Source: an uncultured Collinsella sp.
GTDB taxonomy: Bacteria; Actinomycetota; Coriobacteriia; Coriobacteriales; Coriobacteriaceae
NCBI GenBank assembly: GCA_902478885.1
Contig: CABSMS010000098.1
Coordinates: 1-6,703, forward strand
Length of the DNA stretch: 6,703 bases
Direction: 5' to 3'
The notes under the pieces were generated by a model, which was given only the letters and a program-made list of their open reading frames with translations, did not search any database and was not told where the DNA came from. Shown one piece after another: positions 5,158 through 6,703 of the stretch. The position numbers were made by a program, and so were the translations under genes. Numbering within the stretch: position 1 is the stretch's first letter; each line of letters opens with the position of its first letter.

Positions 5158-6573
5158 ATGGCCGAGGTTTGGCGCTTCTTTGCGCATGAGGATGATTTTG
5201 CCGATTTGGACAAGGCCGGCGCATGCGAGCGCCTGGGCCGCGTGCTGTCGTTTCCGACCATTTCGAGCATGGATGCCGAGGCAGTGGACTGGCAGCCGTT
5301 CGACGACCTGCGCGCCTATATGCAGCAGGCCTGGCCGCACGTATTTACAGCGGGTAAGGTCGAGCTCATCGATCATTCGTTGCTGGTGACGCTTTCCGGC
5401 TCCGACCCCGCACTCAAGCCCGTTGTGCTCATGGGTCACATGGACGTGGTCCCCGTGGTGCCGGGTACCGAGGACGACTGGACGTACGCCCCCTTTAGCG
5501 GGCATGTAGACGACACCTACATTTGGGGTCGCGGCGCCATCGATATGAAAGACCAGGTCGCAGGCATTCTCGAGGCGGTTGAGTATGCGCTGGCGCACGG
5601 TTGGCAGCGCGAGCGCACGCTGCTCCTGGCCTTTGGCCAGGACGAGGAGACTACGCAGTATGGCGCAGGCGCCATCGGCCGCGCGCTCGAGGAGCGCGGC
5701 ATTGAGCTTGAGTACCTGATCGACGAGGGTGACTACCGCATCGTTCCAGCTGCCGAGTATGGCGCGGGCGAGGGCTGGCTTATGCATGCCGACCTTGCCG
5801 AGAAGGGCTACGCCGATATCGTGCTCAAGACGAAGAGCGAGGGCGGGCATTCGTCCAACCCCTACGGCGGCACATCGCTCGAGGTGCTGAGCCGTGCCAT
5901 CACCGCAATCTGCGATATCGAATGGCCGACGCGCGTGACCGACCTGCTTGCCGCGCAGCTCGTCGAGCTGGGGCTCTATACCGCCGATGAAATTGCCGCC
6001 AACGGGGGTGCCATTGTCCGCGATTGCCTCGCCAGCAAGAAGCTCTATCCGCTCGTGACCACCACCTGCGCGCCCACGCAGGTCGAGGGTGGCAGCACCG
6101 GCGCCAACGTAATGCCGCAGGATATGTGGGCCAATATCAATTTCCGTATGCTCGAGGGCACGAGCGTGGCCGATGTCGTGGCCCGCTGCCGCGTCGCCGT
6201 TGCCGAGGCGGGGCTCGCCGACCGTGTCGAGGTCGAGCTCGGCCCCGGCAGCTCCGAACCCTCGCCGTCTCCGCGCATCGGCGGACCGGGACTCGAGGCG
6301 GTTCGCTCCATCGCCGCCCGCTATTTCCGTGATCCAAAGGGGACGGAGGAAAACGGATCATCCGAGCCGTTGGCGATTGTCCCCTCGACCGTGATCGGCG
6401 CGACCGACGCTGCCAACTACCAGCGCATTTGCTCCGAGTGCATTCGCTTCTCGGCCTTTGTGGTCGACGATGACGAGTGCGATCGCGGCGTCCACGGCAC
6501 CAACGAGCGCATTACCCGCCGCGCCTACCTCCAGGGTGTCCGCTTCCTCGTCGCCCTGATCCATACGCTTTAG
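5158..6573 (+). CDS. M20-family metallopeptidase / N-acyl amino acid hydrolase (CPS1/PM20D1-like)
   Basis: This complete 471-residue, probably cytoplasmic, di-zinc hydrolase has no signal peptide. The start is the ATG at 5158 after GAAAGGA; an in-frame GTG at 5104 lies in the intergenic hairpin. The M20 motifs appear in order: GHMDVVP (His94, Asp96), WTYAPFSG (108-115), WGRGAIDMKD (Asp129), FGQDEE (Glu163 as general base, Glu164 as metal ligand), LIDEGD (Asp189), GGHSS (His231) and GVHGTNERI (His446). The order and the PF..G, WGRG and FG.DEE forms fit the carboxypeptidase S / PM20D1 branch, which cleaves small peptides or N-acyl amino acids. Its place after an amino acid importer fits release of free amino acids. 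Oddity: about 11 extra residues (roughly 393-404, PKGTEENGSSEP) interrupt the usual short link before the VPS.VIGATD motif, where the DNA has an inverted repeat (6330-6360). The true substrate is unknown. Confidence 0.92.
   Translation: MAEVWRFFAHEDDFADLDKAGACERLGRVLSFPTISSMDAEAVDWQPFDDLRAYMQQAWPHVFTAGKVELIDHSLLVTLSGSDPALKPVVLMGHMDVVPVVPGTEDDWTYAPFSGHVDDTYIWGRGAIDMKDQVAGILEAVEYALAHGWQRERTLLLAFGQDEETTQYGAGAIGRALEERGIELEYLIDEGDYRIVPAAEYGAGEGWLMHADLAEKGYADIVLKTKSEGGHSSNPYGGTSLEVLSRAITAICDIEWPTRVTDLLAAQLVELGLYTADEIAANGGAIVRDCLASKKLYPLVTTTCAPTQVEGGSTGANVMPQDMWANINFRMLEGTSVADVVARCRVAVAEAGLADRVEVELGPGSSEPSPSPRIGGPGLEAVRSIAARYFRDPKGTEENGSSEPLAIVPSTVIGATDAANYQRICSECIRFSAFVVDDDECDRGVHGTNERITRRAYLQGVRFLVALIHTL
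6330..6360. repeat. Short REP-like segment inside the M20 gene
   Basis: TGATCC (6330-6335) and GGATCA (6355-6360) form an inverted repeat around a purine-rich core containing AAAGGGGACGGAGGAAAAC. The GGGGACGG core resembles that of the intergenic palindrome at 2019-2074. It falls exactly where the protein has extra residues compared with relatives, and the frame is kept. That it is an inserted mobile palindrome is an inference. Confidence 0.45.
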
Positions 6574-6607
6574 AATCCGACAAAGGGACTGTCCCTTTGT
6601 CGGATTC
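6573..6607. repeat. 35-bp near-perfect palindrome at the M20 stop codon
   Basis: GAATCCGACAAAGGGAC (6573-6589) and GTCCCTTTGTCGGATTC (6591-6607) are exact reverse complements with one central T. The left arm begins on the last base of the TAG stop. As RNA it gives a 15-bp stem with an ACTGT loop. There is no T-run, so termination is uncertain. The form and GGGAC core suggest a repetitive extragenic palindrome; it may also serve as a 3' end stabiliser. Confidence 0.75.
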
Positions 6608-6640
6608 CGTGCGGGTTATATGCAGGTTTGCCTGCGCACG
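6608..6640 (+). promoter_or_regulatory. Nested dyad in the leader of the next gene
   Basis: CGTGCG (6608-6613) pairs with CGCACG (6635-6640). Inside it GCAGG (6622-6626) pairs with CCTGC (6631-6635) around TTTG. It directly follows the 35-bp palindrome, with an AT-rich patch (ATCATATATG, 6643-6652) after it that could hold a promoter -10. No firm promoter can be placed. Confidence 0.3.
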
Positions 6641-6694
6641 CTATCATATATGGGTTAGACCGCAACTATGTACCCCATACGCGAAGGGATGCGC

Positions 6695-6703
6695 ATGTAT
6701 CTG
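6695..6703 (+). CDS. Probable start of the next gene, cut by window end
   Basis: ATG at 6695 follows AAGGGA (6684-6689) at 5 bases and opens with Met-Tyr-Leu before the window ends. An in-frame ATG at 6689 overlaps the ribosome binding site and is less likely. Three codons say nothing about function. It could start a separate transcription unit, since a large palindrome and a 121-base gap separate it from the M20 gene. Confidence 0.4.

Noticed and set aside
4804..5850. Minus-strand open frame of 348 codons across the ATPase and M20 genes
   Set aside because: It crosses two well-supported genes and an intergenic hairpin, which fits chance opening in GC-rich DNA and not a gene.
1..6703. CRISPR array, tRNA, rRNA, insertion sequence or defence system
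   Set aside because: No regularly spaced repeats, no cloverleaf or rRNA-like stretch and no transposase, nuclease or toxin-antitoxin motif was seen in any frame.

Overview
This window reads as a GC-rich bacterial contig end, most likely from a gut actinobacterium of the Coriobacteriia (Collinsella-like). That placement is an inference from base composition, the style of the proteins (including a twin-arginine lipoprotein solute-binding protein) and the type of small intergenic palindromes. It is not proven by any marker gene. The first 47 bases are not biological: they are the tail of an Illumina P5 primer, an 8-base index and the Nextera/Tn5 transposon end. Real sequence begins at about 48.

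Layout, all genes on the + strand. (1) 50-892: a 5'-truncated gene for a single-pass membrane protein with an acidic N-terminal part and an outer beta-rich domain; function unknown. (2) 1006-1899: a complete aldose 1-epimerase-like (LacX-type) sugar mutarotase, with its own strong ribosome binding site. (3) 1900-2192: a 293-base intergenic region with no gene. It holds three successive stem-loops (one a clear intrinsic terminator, one a perfect 20-bp inverted repeat), then an AT-rich control region with a tandem 12-bp repeat, then a leader hairpin that touches the next ribosome binding site. (4) 2193-5085: a tight three-gene polar amino acid ABC importer in the order binding lipoprotein, permease, ATPase. 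The permease has an unusually long N-terminal membrane extension. (5) 5158-6573: an M20-family metallopeptidase or N-acyl amino acid hydrolase of the CPS1/PM20D1 type, 72 bases after the ATPase, with a hairpin in the gap. (6) 6573-6703: a 35-bp near-perfect palindrome overlapping the stop codon, further dyads, and the first codons of a probable next gene cut by the window end.

How the genes fit together: the importer would bring amino acids (exact substrate not readable) into the cell. The M20 enzyme downstream could release free amino acids from small peptides or N-acyl amino acids, so the last four genes may form one nitrogen or amino acid acquisition unit. The mutarotase is a sugar gene and looks separate, being divided from the importer by a terminator.

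I do not see a new multi-gene system here. The most interesting signals are small. They are palindromic elements sharing a GGGAC core, one of which appears to sit in frame inside the M20 gene as a short extra segment, and the layered control region in front of the importer.
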